Program-made: the position numbers and the translations under genes
Virus record (IMG/VR): IMGVR_UViG_3300046656_000276
Span: 1-27,944 of that record
Source: a virus
DNA: 27,944 nt
Direction: 5' to 3' (one strand)
Notes under the pieces: generated by a model
Databases searched by the model: none
The model's input: the letters and a program-made list of their open reading frames with translations, nothing else
Told to the model about the DNA's origin: nothing
Part shown: positions 1-7,358 of the stretch, in pieces
How the letters are laid out: each line of letters opens with the position of its first letter
Position numbering within the stretch: the first letter of the stretch is position 1

Positions 1-334
1 CCACGGCAAGCCCAATTATTCGGCGCGGCATTTCGCTGCGCTCGCCGGCGCACCAGAAGACCCCCTTCGTGTCGCCGAACGTATTGCGGCCGACGAGGTG
101 CTCTCGCAAGTGGCACAACTCGCTCTGCAGCGGCTCGACGCCGGCGACGAACTCGGCGTCGTGCTGTCGTGGCAAGCGAGTCATATTTCGCGCCGGCGCG
201 AGGCACGCTGGAACGAACTGTGCACGTCGTTCGACGACATGATCTCTGTGCTCGAAAGTCACAAGGACGCCAAACTGCCCGGTTTCAAACGACTGCTGCG
301 CGAAGCTCGGCGAGCGCAGCGTCGCAGTCGTTAG
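1..334 (+). CDS. Partial uncharacterised protein, 5' end outside window
   Basis: This is the only plausible rightward gene. The frame is open from base 2 (reading HGKPNYSARHF...) to a TAG at 332-334, so the start lies outside the window and at least 110 residues are present. The visible part is mostly helical, with a helix rich in Ala and Leu, then an acidic stretch containing SFDDMISVLESH, and a very basic C-terminus (KRLLREARRAQRRSR). No family is recognised. The stop overlaps the stop of the last leftward gene in the tetranucleotide TTAG (331-334), so the two transcription units converge with no spacer and no visible terminator. An ATG-like internal start near 98 exists, but the coding character continues upstream of it, so I treat the gene as truncated by the window. 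Confidence 0.6.
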   Translation, partial: HGKPNYSARHFAALAGAPEDPLRVAERIAADEVLSQVAQLALQRLDAGDELGVVLSWQASHISRRREARWNELCTSFDDMISVLESHKDAKLPGFKRLLREARRAQRRSR

Positions 335-615
335 CCGTTCTTGGGCGGAACCGACCGGCCGCGTCGGCGCACGGTCGGCCGGTTGCGTTCTGGTTGTTTG
401 GGCACCGGTGGAGTATCGCGCTGGCCCTTGTATTGCTCGCCTTCGCGGAAGATCGCCCAGACGGAGATCACGAGCGCGTGCTCGAACGCGGCCGATGGCG
501 ACGGCTCGCCGGACAGCATTTCGCGCTTGATTGCACGCAGTAGCTTCGCGCGGTGTCGCGCGACGCGCTCGACGACGCCGTCCGGAAGTCTCAGTTCGTC
601 GTTGTCTTCGGTCAC
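331..615 (-). CDS. Small basic protein at the end of the lysis cassette
   Basis: A 94-residue protein starting at GTG (615), which overlaps the stop of the upstream membrane-protein gene in a GTGA tetranucleotide. The N-terminal half is helical (RVARHRAKLLRAIKREM), followed by a short hydrophobic run (FEHALVISVWAIF) and a strongly basic, proline-rich tail (PPVPKQPERNRPTVRRRG). I do not recognise a family. It is the last gene of the leftward array, right after the endolysin and two membrane proteins, so a lysis or late accessory role is possible, but nothing in the sequence proves it. A longer frame reaches upstream but would overlap the neighbouring gene heavily. Confidence 0.6.
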   Translation of the reverse strand: MTEDNDELRLPDGVVERVARHRAKLLRAIKREMLSGEPSPSAAFEHALVISVWAIFREGEQYKGQRDTPPVPKQPERNRPTVRRRGRSVPPKNG

Positions 616-935
616 AGCAACCGCGACAAGACGAGCACGAGAGCGGCCATGCCGACAAGTGTCGTGGTCGGCAGCGGTTGAACCGGCTTGCCGCGGATGG
701 CACTGCCGAGCTGTTGCGAAATGCGACCGGTCAGACAACCCAGGAACAAATACGAGTATGTGCCTTCGGTCAGCTTGCCGACGCACAGCGCGTATGTGAT
801 CATGAGCAGCCCGACGAGCTCGGCAAATTGCGCGATGACCATCTGGAACGCCGCGCCGCGCGCCGCGATGAGTTTGACGGCCGGTGGGTCGCTCGGAAGC
901 GGCGGAATTCTGATCGGTTTGTCTTCGTCGCCCAT
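612..935 (-). CDS. Small membrane protein, holin candidate
   Basis: A 107-residue protein starting at ATG 935, 10 bases after the upstream gene. After a polar, proline-rich N-terminus (residues 1-20) comes a clear membrane segment at about 30-52 (MVIAQFAELVGLLMITYALC), a shorter hydrophobic stretch at about 60-68 (YSYLFLGCL), and a second strong segment at the C-terminus (about 91-106, LVGMAALVLVLS). Size, two or three membrane segments and position just after an M15 endolysin fit a holin, which would form membrane lesions that let the endolysin out. No specific holin family is recognised, so this is inference from topology and context. The 131-residue neighbour with one membrane helix is the other candidate. 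Confidence 0.68.
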   Translation of the reverse strand: MGDEDKPIRIPPLPSDPPAVKLIAARGAAFQMVIAQFAELVGLLMITYALCVGKLTEGTYSYLFLGCLTGRISQQLGSAIRGKPVQPLPTTTLVGMAALVLVLSRLL

Positions 936-945
936 TGTTGCACTT

Positions 946-1341
946 TCAGCGATGGAACGTCGCCCAGAACTCGCAAGCGACCAAAACGAACACCAAGAAC
1001 GACACGAAACGCACATAGCGCAGCGGCCAACCGGTGGTCCGCATCTGCTGCGCTGCAGTCTTCAATTCTTGGACGGCATCGTCGATGCGAATGTTGGTCG
1101 TGCGTAGACCATCGAGCACGGCATTTTGGAACGCATCCCATTTCTCGTGCAAGTCGTCGACAGCGTCGCCGGCGTCGAGCACCGAACGCTCGAGCGAGAC
1201 CATGCGGCGTTGGTCGAGCGATTCGCGCGTCGGCTGCGTCGGCTGGTCCTCGAGCTCGGCACGGCGTTGCGCACGAGCTGAAATGCGCTGGCCGCGCGCG
1301 TCGAGAATGGGTGTGACGTTTTGGCGATCGCGCGGCGACAT
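946..1341 (-). CDS. C-terminally anchored coiled-coil membrane protein
   Basis: A 131-residue protein, start ATG 1341, nine bases after the endolysin stop and preceded by a GAGG-type ribosome-binding site. Residues 1-45 are basic and polar, residues about 46-100 form an amphipathic coiled coil (SVLDAGDAVDDLHEKW onward), and residues about 108-128 are one hydrophobic helix (YVRFVSFLVFVLVACEFW) with almost nothing after it. This is a tail-anchor arrangement, with the long N-terminal part presumably cytoplasmic. In the lysis cassette it could be a regulator or partner of the holin, or the holin itself. It lacks the N-terminal signal anchor expected of an i-spanin. No family is recognised. Confidence 0.68.
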   Translation of the reverse strand: MSPRDRQNVTPILDARGQRISARAQRRAELEDQPTQPTRESLDQRRMVSLERSVLDAGDAVDDLHEKWDAFQNAVLDGLRTTNIRIDDAVQELKTAAQQMRTTGWPLRYVRFVSFLVFVLVACEFWATFHR

Positions 1342-1350
1342 TCCCGGACC

Positions 1351-1929
1351 TCACTTCAAAATCTTATATGCCTCGAAATGCATGCCGTCTTTGCGACTGT
1401 GGAAGTTGCCTCCCCAGGCGAAACCATGTTCTTGCGCGAGCGGCACCAGCCGCAGCACCGAACCGACCATTTCGACCGGCGCCGGCTCGCCGTACAGCGG
1501 GTTCCATGGGGCATTGATGTCGAAGGCCGTTCCCCAGGTGTGATTCGAGAGCGCCGCCGGTCCGAGCTGCTTGCACTTCTCGACGCGTTCCTCATATGTG
1601 CCGGTCTGGCGCTTGAAGCGGCTCACCCACGAGCCGTCGAATGTACGCACGAGCTCGATTAGGCCGGCTGCTTCCCAGGCGTCCCAAAGCGCGAGAAACT
1701 GCGCCCGGATGAGCCGGTGCACGCGGCATGTGCGATCGAGCTGCCGAATGTTGGCAGTCATCAGGTTCTGGTTGATCCAGGGTTCGGTCAGGATCACCTT
1801 TTCGGGGTTGCCCGGCTGCGGCGCGCGCGTGAATCCGAATTTGCCGAACAGTTGTATGCGGTCGTAATGCGACAGCGGCAACGGCGGTTCAAGACTTGGG
1901 TTTGGTGGTGGCAGTATTCCGTTGGTCAC
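1351..1929 (-). CDS. Endolysin, M15 family peptidoglycan peptidase
   Basis: A 192-residue protein with the M15 (VanY / L-Ala-D-Glu endopeptidase-like) zinc peptidase signature. The motif SNHTWGTAFDINA at 128-140 supplies His130 and Asp137 as zinc ligands, and GMHFE at 182-186 supplies His184. It should cut peptide cross-links or stems of peptidoglycan at the end of infection. There is no signal peptide, so export depends on a holin; two membrane-protein genes follow immediately. Start is GTG 1929, overlapping the lipoprotein stop by four bases (GTGA). The first ~25 residues are proline-rich and may be a flexible lead. Residues 60-110 (VHRLIRAQFLALWDAWEAAGL) are typical of the helical part preceding the zinc site in phage M15 enzymes. 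Confidence 0.9.
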   Translation of the reverse strand: MTNGILPPPNPSLEPPLPLSHYDRIQLFGKFGFTRAPQPGNPEKVILTEPWINQNLMTANIRQLDRTCRVHRLIRAQFLALWDAWEAAGLIELVRTFDGSWVSRFKRQTGTYEERVEKCKQLGPAALSNHTWGTAFDINAPWNPLYGEPAPVEMVGSVLRLVPLAQEHGFAWGGNFHSRKDGMHFEAYKILK

Positions 1930-2459
1930 GGAGTGCCATCACTTTCCGGCGAGCTCGTTCCTGTTCGAGCGTTCCCAGGCGTTCCGGCTGGACTCGGGGC
2001 GACTCCGGTTCGGTTGGTTGCGGGGTCTTGCGGCCAAATAGAATCCGGACGGTCCGAAGAGCCTCCGCTATTGTTCGTGTCCAATCCATTGATGATTTCC
2101 TCCATTCGGCGCTGCGCGGCGAGCACCACTGATGCCGCATTCGATGCGCGTTGTATCGCATCGCGAGCAGGATCCGGCAACGCGCCGGTGTCGTAATAGA
2201 ACTGCACGGCGTCCTGTGCGGCGTTGATAGCCTCGCGTGCCGTCGCCCAAGCGGCGCGCGCCATCTGGCAATCCGTGCTGTTGTCGCCACGACGTGCGCA
2301 CACGCGGTCGATGAGCGCGGCGACTGGGCGCACGGCTTCGGCGAGTTCATTGAGACGAACAGTCCAGCCGTCGGCTCGAGCATGAACAGTCTGCATGTCG
2401 GACTCCTGATTTGCGCCGCATGCGGCGAGCAACAGCACAACGAGCAACGGTTTTATCAT
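1926..2459 (-). CDS. Predicted lipoprotein of the lysis cassette
   Basis: A 177-residue protein with a textbook lipoprotein signal: MIKPLLVVLLLAACG places a hydrophobic core at 4-13 and lipobox LAAC with Cys14 as the lipidated residue. Residue 15 is Gly rather than Asp, which favours the outer membrane. Residues about 25-125 are predicted helical and coiled, with Cys54 and Cys64 possibly forming a disulfide. The tail from about 130 is rich in Pro, Ser, Thr and Gly, like a flexible spacer. A good AGGAAGA ribosome-binding site overlaps the stop of the upstream gene. It lies directly before the endolysin, so an o-spanin-like role is conceivable, though it is much longer than typical o-spanins. 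A superinfection-exclusion lipoprotein is an alternative. Confidence 0.75.
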   Translation of the reverse strand: MIKPLLVVLLLAACGANQESDMQTVHARADGWTVRLNELAEAVRPVAALIDRVCARRGDNSTDCQMARAAWATAREAINAAQDAVQFYYDTGALPDPARDAIQRASNAASVVLAAQRRMEEIINGLDTNNSGGSSDRPDSIWPQDPATNRTGVAPSPAGTPGNARTGTSSPESDGTP

Positions 2460-2468
2460 TCGTTCTTC

Positions 2469-3362
2469 CTATGCGACGCGACGGCGTTCGAAGTCTTGCT
2501 CGATGGCGTACTGATCCTGATCGGCGTTGGAGAGCAACGCGATAAACGCCACTAAATATCCGCTGAAGTAAAAGGTGGTGTTAGTACTTGTGCCGTTGCG
2601 GCCGAACACGATGCCACCGGAATTGCTGACACTGATCGTGCTGCTGCCGTTCGAATTGGCCGACTCGGTACAATCGGTGCCATTCTGTCGAAACACAGTC
2701 CCGGTCACGGTCGCGCCGGAAGCTCGTCGAATCAGGTCGTATCCGAGCGCGCGTTCTGTGCGGTGCGAGTTCCTATCGGATTCGTACGCGCCGCCATGGT
2801 TCACGCGCGGGTTATCGTCGGATGAACTGTAATACATCGCGATGCGAGCGGCACTGGAATCCGGGCCGATGTCGATGCCAAATTCGAGAGTGTTCGCAGT
2901 GCCGAAGTGGCACAATTGCGCGATCATCACGTCCGGGTTGCCGGTGATGCCGAGCGTGTCCGTTGCGTATTGCAACCAGTGATTTGAGCCGTCGAACTTC
3001 GCACCCATCTGGTTGCTCGACAACTGCAAGCCGGTCGAGCTGTCGAATAATTTGGGTTGGTTGCTGGTGCTCGCAGCCGTCCAATCGCGCGCGTTGCCGC
3101 TCTGATCGTAGAAAGTGTCGAGGAAGCCGTTGACGCCAGCGCAGTATTCGGCGATTTGCCAACGGACGTCTTCGTAGGGCGAACGCGCGTAAATATCCGT
3201 CGTGCCAGCCGACCCACCGTCGCGCCGAACCTTTACGATCGGACCGCTATAATCGCGGTATATGAGCCAAGGCGCGAGCGCACACTGCGAGCGTTTGCTG
3301 AGCAAATCGCCGAGCAGCGGCTGCCGGTGCCGTCGTTTGCCTTGTTGCGACCCGAGCAGCAT
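2469..3362 (-). CDS. Lectin-like tail fibre/tailspike protein (arabinofuranosidase-B-like fold)
   Basis: A 297-residue protein starting at ATG 3362, immediately after the upstream stop (TGA-ATG). Residues about 30-110 resemble the start of the alpha-L-arabinofuranosidase B catalytic/jelly-roll fold: YSGPIVKVRRDGG (38-50), a central WQIAEYCAG, then FYDQSGNARDWT (84-95), the hallmark YDQSG segment. The rest is a beta-rich, Ser/Asn/Gly-rich domain ending in FYFSGYLVAFIALLSNADQD, typical of LamG/concanavalin A-like folds. In phages such domains sit at tail fibre tips and bind or trim surface glycans. I cannot confirm catalytic residues. It closes the fibre block before the lysis genes, as host-recognition genes often do. 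Confidence 0.72.
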   Translation of the reverse strand: MLLGSQQGKRRHRQPLLGDLLSKRSQCALAPWLIYRDYSGPIVKVRRDGGSAGTTDIYARSPYEDVRWQIAEYCAGVNGFLDTFYDQSGNARDWTAASTSNQPKLFDSSTGLQLSSNQMGAKFDGSNHWLQYATDTLGITGNPDVMIAQLCHFGTANTLEFGIDIGPDSSAARIAMYYSSSDDNPRVNHGGAYESDRNSHRTERALGYDLIRRASGATVTGTVFRQNGTDCTESANSNGSSTISVSNSGGIVFGRNGTSTNTTFYFSGYLVAFIALLSNADQDQYAIEQDFERRRVA

Positions 3363-4091
3363 TCACCAACCCCACATGTTGGCGATGCCGCTCGACGCCG
3401 ACGCGCGCATGATCGGCACGTTCGCGTTGTTTACGTCTGCCCAGACTTTCTCACCTGGGTACAACCATATGCCGTTGGTGTTGGACGGCGTGCCTGTGAT
3501 CGCCACATAAATGATCTGCCCGGCTGCCGAGACATTTTGAATCCACATGCCGCGCGTCAGTGCTTGGGTGGTAAACGACACGTTGCTGCCTGTGCCGATA
3601 GCGGTCTTTTGCTCTTGATACGTCGTGGACACCGCGCCATTGCCACCGGCCACGACGTCTGCGATCAGTGTGTCGAGCTTGGTGTTGGTCGAGGTAATCA
3701 ACGTTTCGATATTATCGACGAAGCCCTCGAGACCATCGACGTACCCGACCAACGTTGTGGCGATATCGGTGTGCAACGTCGCGAGCGCGCTTGCGACTGC
3801 ACTATCTGCGACGGCGAGCTTGCTTGCTGAAACCAGAGCCTCGAGTGTGGCATCGGAGACAGCGAGCTTGCCGCCAGAAATGATAGCCGCGATACCTGCG
3901 TCGGCGACAGCGAGCTTGCCAGCCGAAATGATCGCGGCAACGGCTTCCGTTGCGGTCTTTATCGCAGACAGAACAGTCGTGATCGAGCTCGCGAGACCAT
4001 GCACCGGGCGGGTTTTGCCGCTTCCGGCGTCTTCGGTCTCGAACTCGAACTCGTTCGAGTCTGCATCGACATATTTGACTGGATCGGTCAT
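3363..4091 (-). CDS. Tail fibre-like protein with 16-residue tandem repeats
   Basis: A 242-residue protein, ATG 4091, preceded by GAGGAG. The N-terminus (TDPVKYVDADSNEFEFE) is acidic. Residues about 50-98 hold three tandem 16-residue repeats: AAIISAGKLAVADAG, AAIISGGKLAVSDAT and EALVSASKLAVADSA. These are encoded by a 48-base DNA repeat at about 3800-3945 in which GCGAGCTTG recurs. They look like a trimeric, helical fibre stalk. Residues 100-145 continue as a helical region, and 150-242 form a beta domain (TRGMWIQNVSAAGQIIYVAITG...) resembling small head- or tail-fibre knob domains. It stands between the sibling fibre genes and the lectin-like gene. Confidence 0.72.
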   Translation of the reverse strand: MTDPVKYVDADSNEFEFETEDAGSGKTRPVHGLASSITTVLSAIKTATEAVAAIISAGKLAVADAGIAAIISGGKLAVSDATLEALVSASKLAVADSAVASALATLHTDIATTLVGYVDGLEGFVDNIETLITSTNTKLDTLIADVVAGGNGAVSTTYQEQKTAIGTGSNVSFTTQALTRGMWIQNVSAAGQIIYVAITGTPSNTNGIWLYPGEKVWADVNNANVPIMRASASSGIANMWGW

Positions 4092-4103
4092 GGGGCGAGC
4101 TCC

Positions 4104-4298
4104 TCAGAACAAAATAGGGAACGGATCGGATTCAGTCGTGTTGCGCGGTACGATGTCCAAACCGCTCGTGAAACGGTCGTCGTCTTTTGCTGGCCGCGCA
4201 GTATGCAACAATGCGTCGAGTAGAGAGAAACCGGCCTTTGTTGCGCCTCCGTGCGCCGGCTGCAACAGCTCGGCGAGCGCGAGCAGTTCTTGCGTCAT
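4104..4298 (-). CDS. Small uncharacterised protein in the fibre block
   Basis: A 64-residue protein starting at ATG 4298, which overlaps the stop of the upstream fibre gene by four bases (ATGA). It has an amphipathic helical N-terminus (TQELLALAELLQPAHGG) and a polar second half ending in TTESDPFPILF. No signal peptide or membrane segment is visible. The coupled start and absence of other coding potential on this stretch support a real gene. Function unknown; small proteins here often assist fibre folding or attachment, but that is only context. Confidence 0.6.
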   Translation of the reverse strand: MTQELLALAELLQPAHGGATKAGFSLLDALLHTARPAKDDDRFTSGLDIVPRNTTESDPFPILF

Positions 4299-4891
4299 GA
4301 GGCTGGCCCCAATCGCCGAACGGTCATGACGCCAAATGTGATGTCTGCAGTGCGGTCGGTGTTGGCGACCGTGCCCCATTTCACATAAATGTCGCCGTTA
4401 CATAGTGCACTCATATGGTGCACGAACATTACGCCCGGTGCGAAGTCACAACGCGCGCCGTACGACGTCGTCAGTGTGATGTCGCCGCTCGTGGTCGAGT
4501 GAATTTTTAGATAGCTGGTGTCGTCGGCCAACGACGAGTCCAGCGTGATCAACGCCATAATCGTGACGAAGTAAATATCGGCCGCGGCAGGGACAATCAG
4601 TTTCTTGTCGGAGTCGCCGAGTGAGAACCCGGAACTGCCAACTGCCGACGCCATAGTGAGGTAATCGCCACGCTCGAGGTCGCTCCCCGAGAGCGTTATT
4701 TGTTGGAACTGCTCGAGAATGTCGAGTCGGTCGGCCAGCGCACTGTCGCCGCTTTCGAGTGCCGCCTTGAGGTACTTCGCGCGATTGGCGAGCGATTGAA
4801 ACGCCACGAGCGACGCCGCATTGCGCGGGTCGCCATCTTCTGGCACTTGCACGTCACTCGTGAACTCGTCGACTTCGATTAGCGTTCTCAT
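4295..4891 (-). CDS. Tail fibre protein, paralogue of the 4888-5436 gene
   Basis: A 198-residue protein, ATG 4891 overlapping the previous stop (ATGA). Its first ~45 residues match the upstream gene closely in pattern: VDEFTSDVQVPEDGD here against TDDFDADITVPEGSD there, then FQSLANRAKYLK against FQKLANRSKYLR. The shared part is likely the attachment or trimerisation segment that docks to the baseplate. Residues about 50-75 form a coiled coil and 75-198 a beta-rich globular domain with no recognised sequence family, resembling C1q/TNF-like fibre tips only in general character. The two genes are a tandem duplication with diverged tips. Confidence 0.75.
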   Translation of the reverse strand: MRTLIEVDEFTSDVQVPEDGDPRNAASLVAFQSLANRAKYLKAALESGDSALADRLDILEQFQQITLSGSDLERGDYLTMASAVGSSGFSLGDSDKKLIVPAAADIYFVTIMALITLDSSLADDTSYLKIHSTTSGDITLTTSYGARCDFAPGVMFVHHMSALCNGDIYVKWGTVANTDRTADITFGVMTVRRLGPAS

Positions 4892-5436
4892 GGGTACACC
4901 TTCCGCACGACCAATACGTTTTGGATCGTTGCGTCGAGCGAGAACGACCCACCGCCGTTCGTGTTGCCGCGTATGTCGAACAGATCGACCTCGAGATCGA
5001 TCACTCGGAACAGACCCGAGCCGTTGAACGCGCGATCGCCACCGACCGGCGTGTCGATTCCGTGTATCTTGTGATTGCTGGTGTTGACGCCGGCGAGATA
5101 GAAATCGAGCGAGTCGAGCACCGTACCCTGCGAATAACCCATGACGTCGGCTTGGTACCAACCATCAACCGGGAAGGTGATCCGACGCAGTGAGTCCGAC
5201 AGGGTGAAGCCGTCATTGCTGCTGATCGTGGTCAATGTAACCTTGCTGCCATCGGCGAGCGACGACGCATCCATTTGCCAAAAGCCAACGTAACCGGCTC
5301 GGCTGCGCAGGTATTTGCTGCGGTTGGCGAGTTTTTGAAACGCCGCGGCGAGCACTTCAGCACTAGCGGTGTCGCTGCCTTCCGGAACGGTAATATCTGC
5401 GTCGAAGTCGTCTGTTTCTGTCAGAATATAGGCCAT
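4888..5436 (-). CDS. Tail fibre protein, paralogue of the 4295-4891 gene
   Basis: A 182-residue protein, ATG 5436, three bases after the tail protein I-like stop with AGGTGAG as ribosome-binding site. The N-terminal 45 residues (TDDFDADITVPEGSD, FQKLANRSKYLR) are shared in pattern with the next gene. The remainder is a beta-rich tip (FTLSDSLRRITFPVDGW..., ending in NVLVVRKVYP). The C-terminal phrase parallels the sibling's TFGVMTVRRL. Sitting directly after the baseplate wedge/tail protein I gene is the usual place for a fibre gene. Two related but distinct fibres could form a heteromeric adhesin or alternative receptor binders. Confidence 0.75.
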   Translation of the reverse strand: MAYILTETDDFDADITVPEGSDTASAEVLAAAFQKLANRSKYLRSRAGYVGFWQMDASSLADGSKVTLTTISSNDGFTLSDSLRRITFPVDGWYQADVMGYSQGTVLDSLDFYLAGVNTSNHKIHGIDTPVGGDRAFNGSGLFRVIDLEVDLFDIRGNTNGGGSFSLDATIQNVLVVRKVYP

Positions 5437-5439
5437 TGC

Positions 5440-6174
5440 TCACCTGACGTTGATGCGAGCCGGTCCGACGCCGTCTGCAGCGTAGGTCCAACCACTGTCC
5501 CAAGTCCGCACCGGATAGTCCCACAAAAACACATCCGGATCGTGCAGCAGGAAGATCGTGCCGAACGGATGCGCGGCGTTCCAAACCGTCGGCACCAGCC
5601 GCACATCGCGCACTTCGGCCGGCGTCAAGCCCGAACCCCAGACGCCACCGTCGCCATAGTCGCCGGCGTCTCCCCACAAACCGTCATCCGGCACGACGTT
5701 CGGCCAATGATAGAACAACCACCATTGTGCCCAGTGGGCCGGATTGCTCTCGCCGTTCCAAGAGATGTCGTCGCGCGTGACGACGCCGTCGGTGTCGAGC
5801 GAGAAACGACGGCCAGAGATGTACACCAATTCGATAGCGAACGGGTTGGGTTGCCAATACGCGAAGAGCTGCGCGAGCATGGCGTACGGACCACCGCGCG
5901 TCTGGTGATCAGTTAGCCAACGCGTAATGCGATCGGCATATGTCACGTTCGACTCGTTGGGACCTCGCGGAATGCGACGTTCGCGACCGAGATACGGCAG
6001 CGAATCCATTGAGTAAACACCGGGGAATCGGCTCTTGACGCCGTCGACGAGACCGTCGGCGAGCGCGTCGATGTGCACGCCGATAGCGAACAGCAGGTCG
6101 CCGGCCGTACCGCGGCGCAACCATGGCGGAACGACTTGCCGCAATTTGTCGCGGAATGTGAGCGCTTCGGCCAT
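5440..6174 (-). CDS. Tail protein I-like baseplate protein
   Basis: A 244-residue protein. The chosen start is ATG 6174, overlapping the upstream stop in TGATG; a longer frame upstream would run through the J-like gene. The order gp25-like, J-like, then this gene and the fibres is the P2/Mu-type baseplate order, where this slot is gpI or Mu gp48. The N-terminal part (RDKLRQVVPPWLRRGTAGDL, then AIGVHIDALADGLVDGVKSRFPG) and the segment LPYLGRERRIPRGPNES resemble tail protein I-type proteins from myophages. The C-terminal half is unusually rich in Trp, Gly and Asp, and probably forms the fibre docking surface. The assignment rests on gene order plus moderate sequence resemblance. Confidence 0.72.
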   Translation of the reverse strand: MAEALTFRDKLRQVVPPWLRRGTAGDLLFAIGVHIDALADGLVDGVKSRFPGVYSMDSLPYLGRERRIPRGPNESNVTYADRITRWLTDHQTRGGPYAMLAQLFAYWQPNPFAIELVYISGRRFSLDTDGVVTRDDISWNGESNPAHWAQWWLFYHWPNVVPDDGLWGDAGDYGDGGVWGSGLTPAEVRDVRLVPTVWNAAHPFGTIFLLHDPDVFLWDYPVRTWDSGWTYAADGVGPARINVR

Positions 6175-7358
6175 CAGGCGGAGCCCTCCGACGGCGACGT
6201 CTGGTGAATGGCTGTGCACAAGATTGTGCCGAGCACCGCCACTTCAGACAATGCGAGCTCGAGGTCGTCGGCCGGAAGCGTGATTTCGACGTGGAAGATG
6301 AAACCGGGGAACGTCGCGCCGATGGCCGTGCGGATGGCGTCGAGGAAAATTTTGCCCGGATCGGGCGCGATGACGTTGCCACCTATCGGTTGGCCCTGTG
6401 CGAACGTCACAAGACGCGCTTCGATGGCCGTCTGGATCTGCGCGTCGGTTTGCGCGACCGTGTCGTAAATCCAGACCTCGTAGGTGATGTCGAGTGCGAC
6501 GTCGACAGCGCTCAGGACATTGGCTGTGACGGCAAGCGGTGCGGCTTTCTTCTGTACGGCGTCGTTGACCGCGCCGAGATCGGTGGTATCGTCGTCGGCG
6601 TCTCCCGTGACCGCGCCGGTGGCCGTCGCGACGTACACGAATACGTTGCCGAAGCCGTCTTTATTGATACGAACGCGCGAGATGCCGACCTTTGTGCCGT
6701 CGAGCCGTCGCGCATTGCGAGCCGCGAACGCGTACGCGTCCCAAGGACCGTTGGGCGAGAGCGAGCCGAGTTTCTCGCTACAACGCGCACGCAGCGCCGG
6801 ATCGAGCTCGGCGTCGTCGCCAATGACGGCTTCGTCGTTGCTGCACGACACGCCGTCAAGCGTCGTCACCATTTCGGTGATCGTTCCGGCCACTGACGTA
6901 CTTGCCGCGCCGGCTTCTGTAGCTTCGATGTCGATAACGAGCGTCGAGAGCGCAGCGAGCGTGCCCCCCTCGGTGTTGCGATACGTCTTGTGCGTTGTGG
7001 GGTTACCGAATGTGAGGTCGCCCGGATCGAACGAGTATACGCCACCGGCTGCGTTGGTGAGCGTAGTTTCGCCGGTCGCAAATGTGGCTTCGTCGCGATC
7101 GACGCCATACACGTAATGCGCGACGAGGGTCAACCAGTCGCCGTCGGAGAGCTCGAGGAACCCGGAACGCGCGATCTTGACGATGAGATTCGAGAACGCG
7201 GCGAGAACGATCGACACGCCGACGATAATCGTGCGAACGACTGCGCCCGGCTTCCACGACGTCGTGTTGACGCCGACTTTCGCCAGCACGGCATATATCG
7301 ACTCTTGCATCTGCTCGCGCGTGACCGGCGTGACGAGCGCTTCGAATGCGACAGTCAT
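6174..7358 (-). CDS. Baseplate J-like protein (Mu gp47 / P2 gpJ family)
   Basis: A 394-residue protein, ATG 7358 overlapping the previous stop (ATGA). The N-terminus has the expected helical wedge region (MQESIYAVLAKVG..., then GDWLTLVAHYVYGVDRDEAT at about 74-93) followed by the TGETTLTNAAGGVYSFDPGDL stretch that introduces the beta domain common to baseplate J proteins. The middle SPNGPWDAYAFAARNA and the C-terminal APDPGKIFLDAIRTAIG also fit the family. It forms the wedge arms around the baseplate hub together with the gp25-like protein. Length is within the usual range (roughly 300-400 residues). Confidence 0.88.
   Translation of the reverse strand: MTVAFEALVTPVTREQMQESIYAVLAKVGVNTTSWKPGAVVRTIIVGVSIVLAAFSNLIVKIARSGFLELSDGDWLTLVAHYVYGVDRDEATFATGETTLTNAAGGVYSFDPGDLTFGNPTTHKTYRNTEGGTLAALSTLVIDIEATEAGAASTSVAGTITEMVTTLDGVSCSNDEAVIGDDAELDPALRARCSEKLGSLSPNGPWDAYAFAARNARRLDGTKVGISRVRINKDGFGNVFVYVATATGAVTGDADDDTTDLGAVNDAVQKKAAPLAVTANVLSAVDVALDITYEVWIYDTVAQTDAQIQTAIEARLVTFAQGQPIGGNVIAPDPGKIFLDAIRTAIGATFPGFIFHVEITLPADDLELALSEVAVLGTILCTAIHQTSPSEGSA

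Noticed and set aside
350-385. Hairpin-like CCGACCGGCCG / CGGTCGGCCGG as a terminator between the convergent genes
   Set aside because: The arms are not true complements over their length (order of the blocks differs) and lie within the basic C-terminal codons of the 331-615 gene; no U tract follows.
331-1316. Long rightward frames across the left end, up to 261 residues
   Set aside because: They are rich in Arg, Cys and Ser with no domain character and are shadows of the coupled leftward genes, whose translations have clear signal, membrane and zinc-peptidase features.
2469-5436. A diversity-generating retroelement acting on the fibre genes
   Set aside because: No reverse transcriptase, template repeat or variable-repeat pair is visible in the window.
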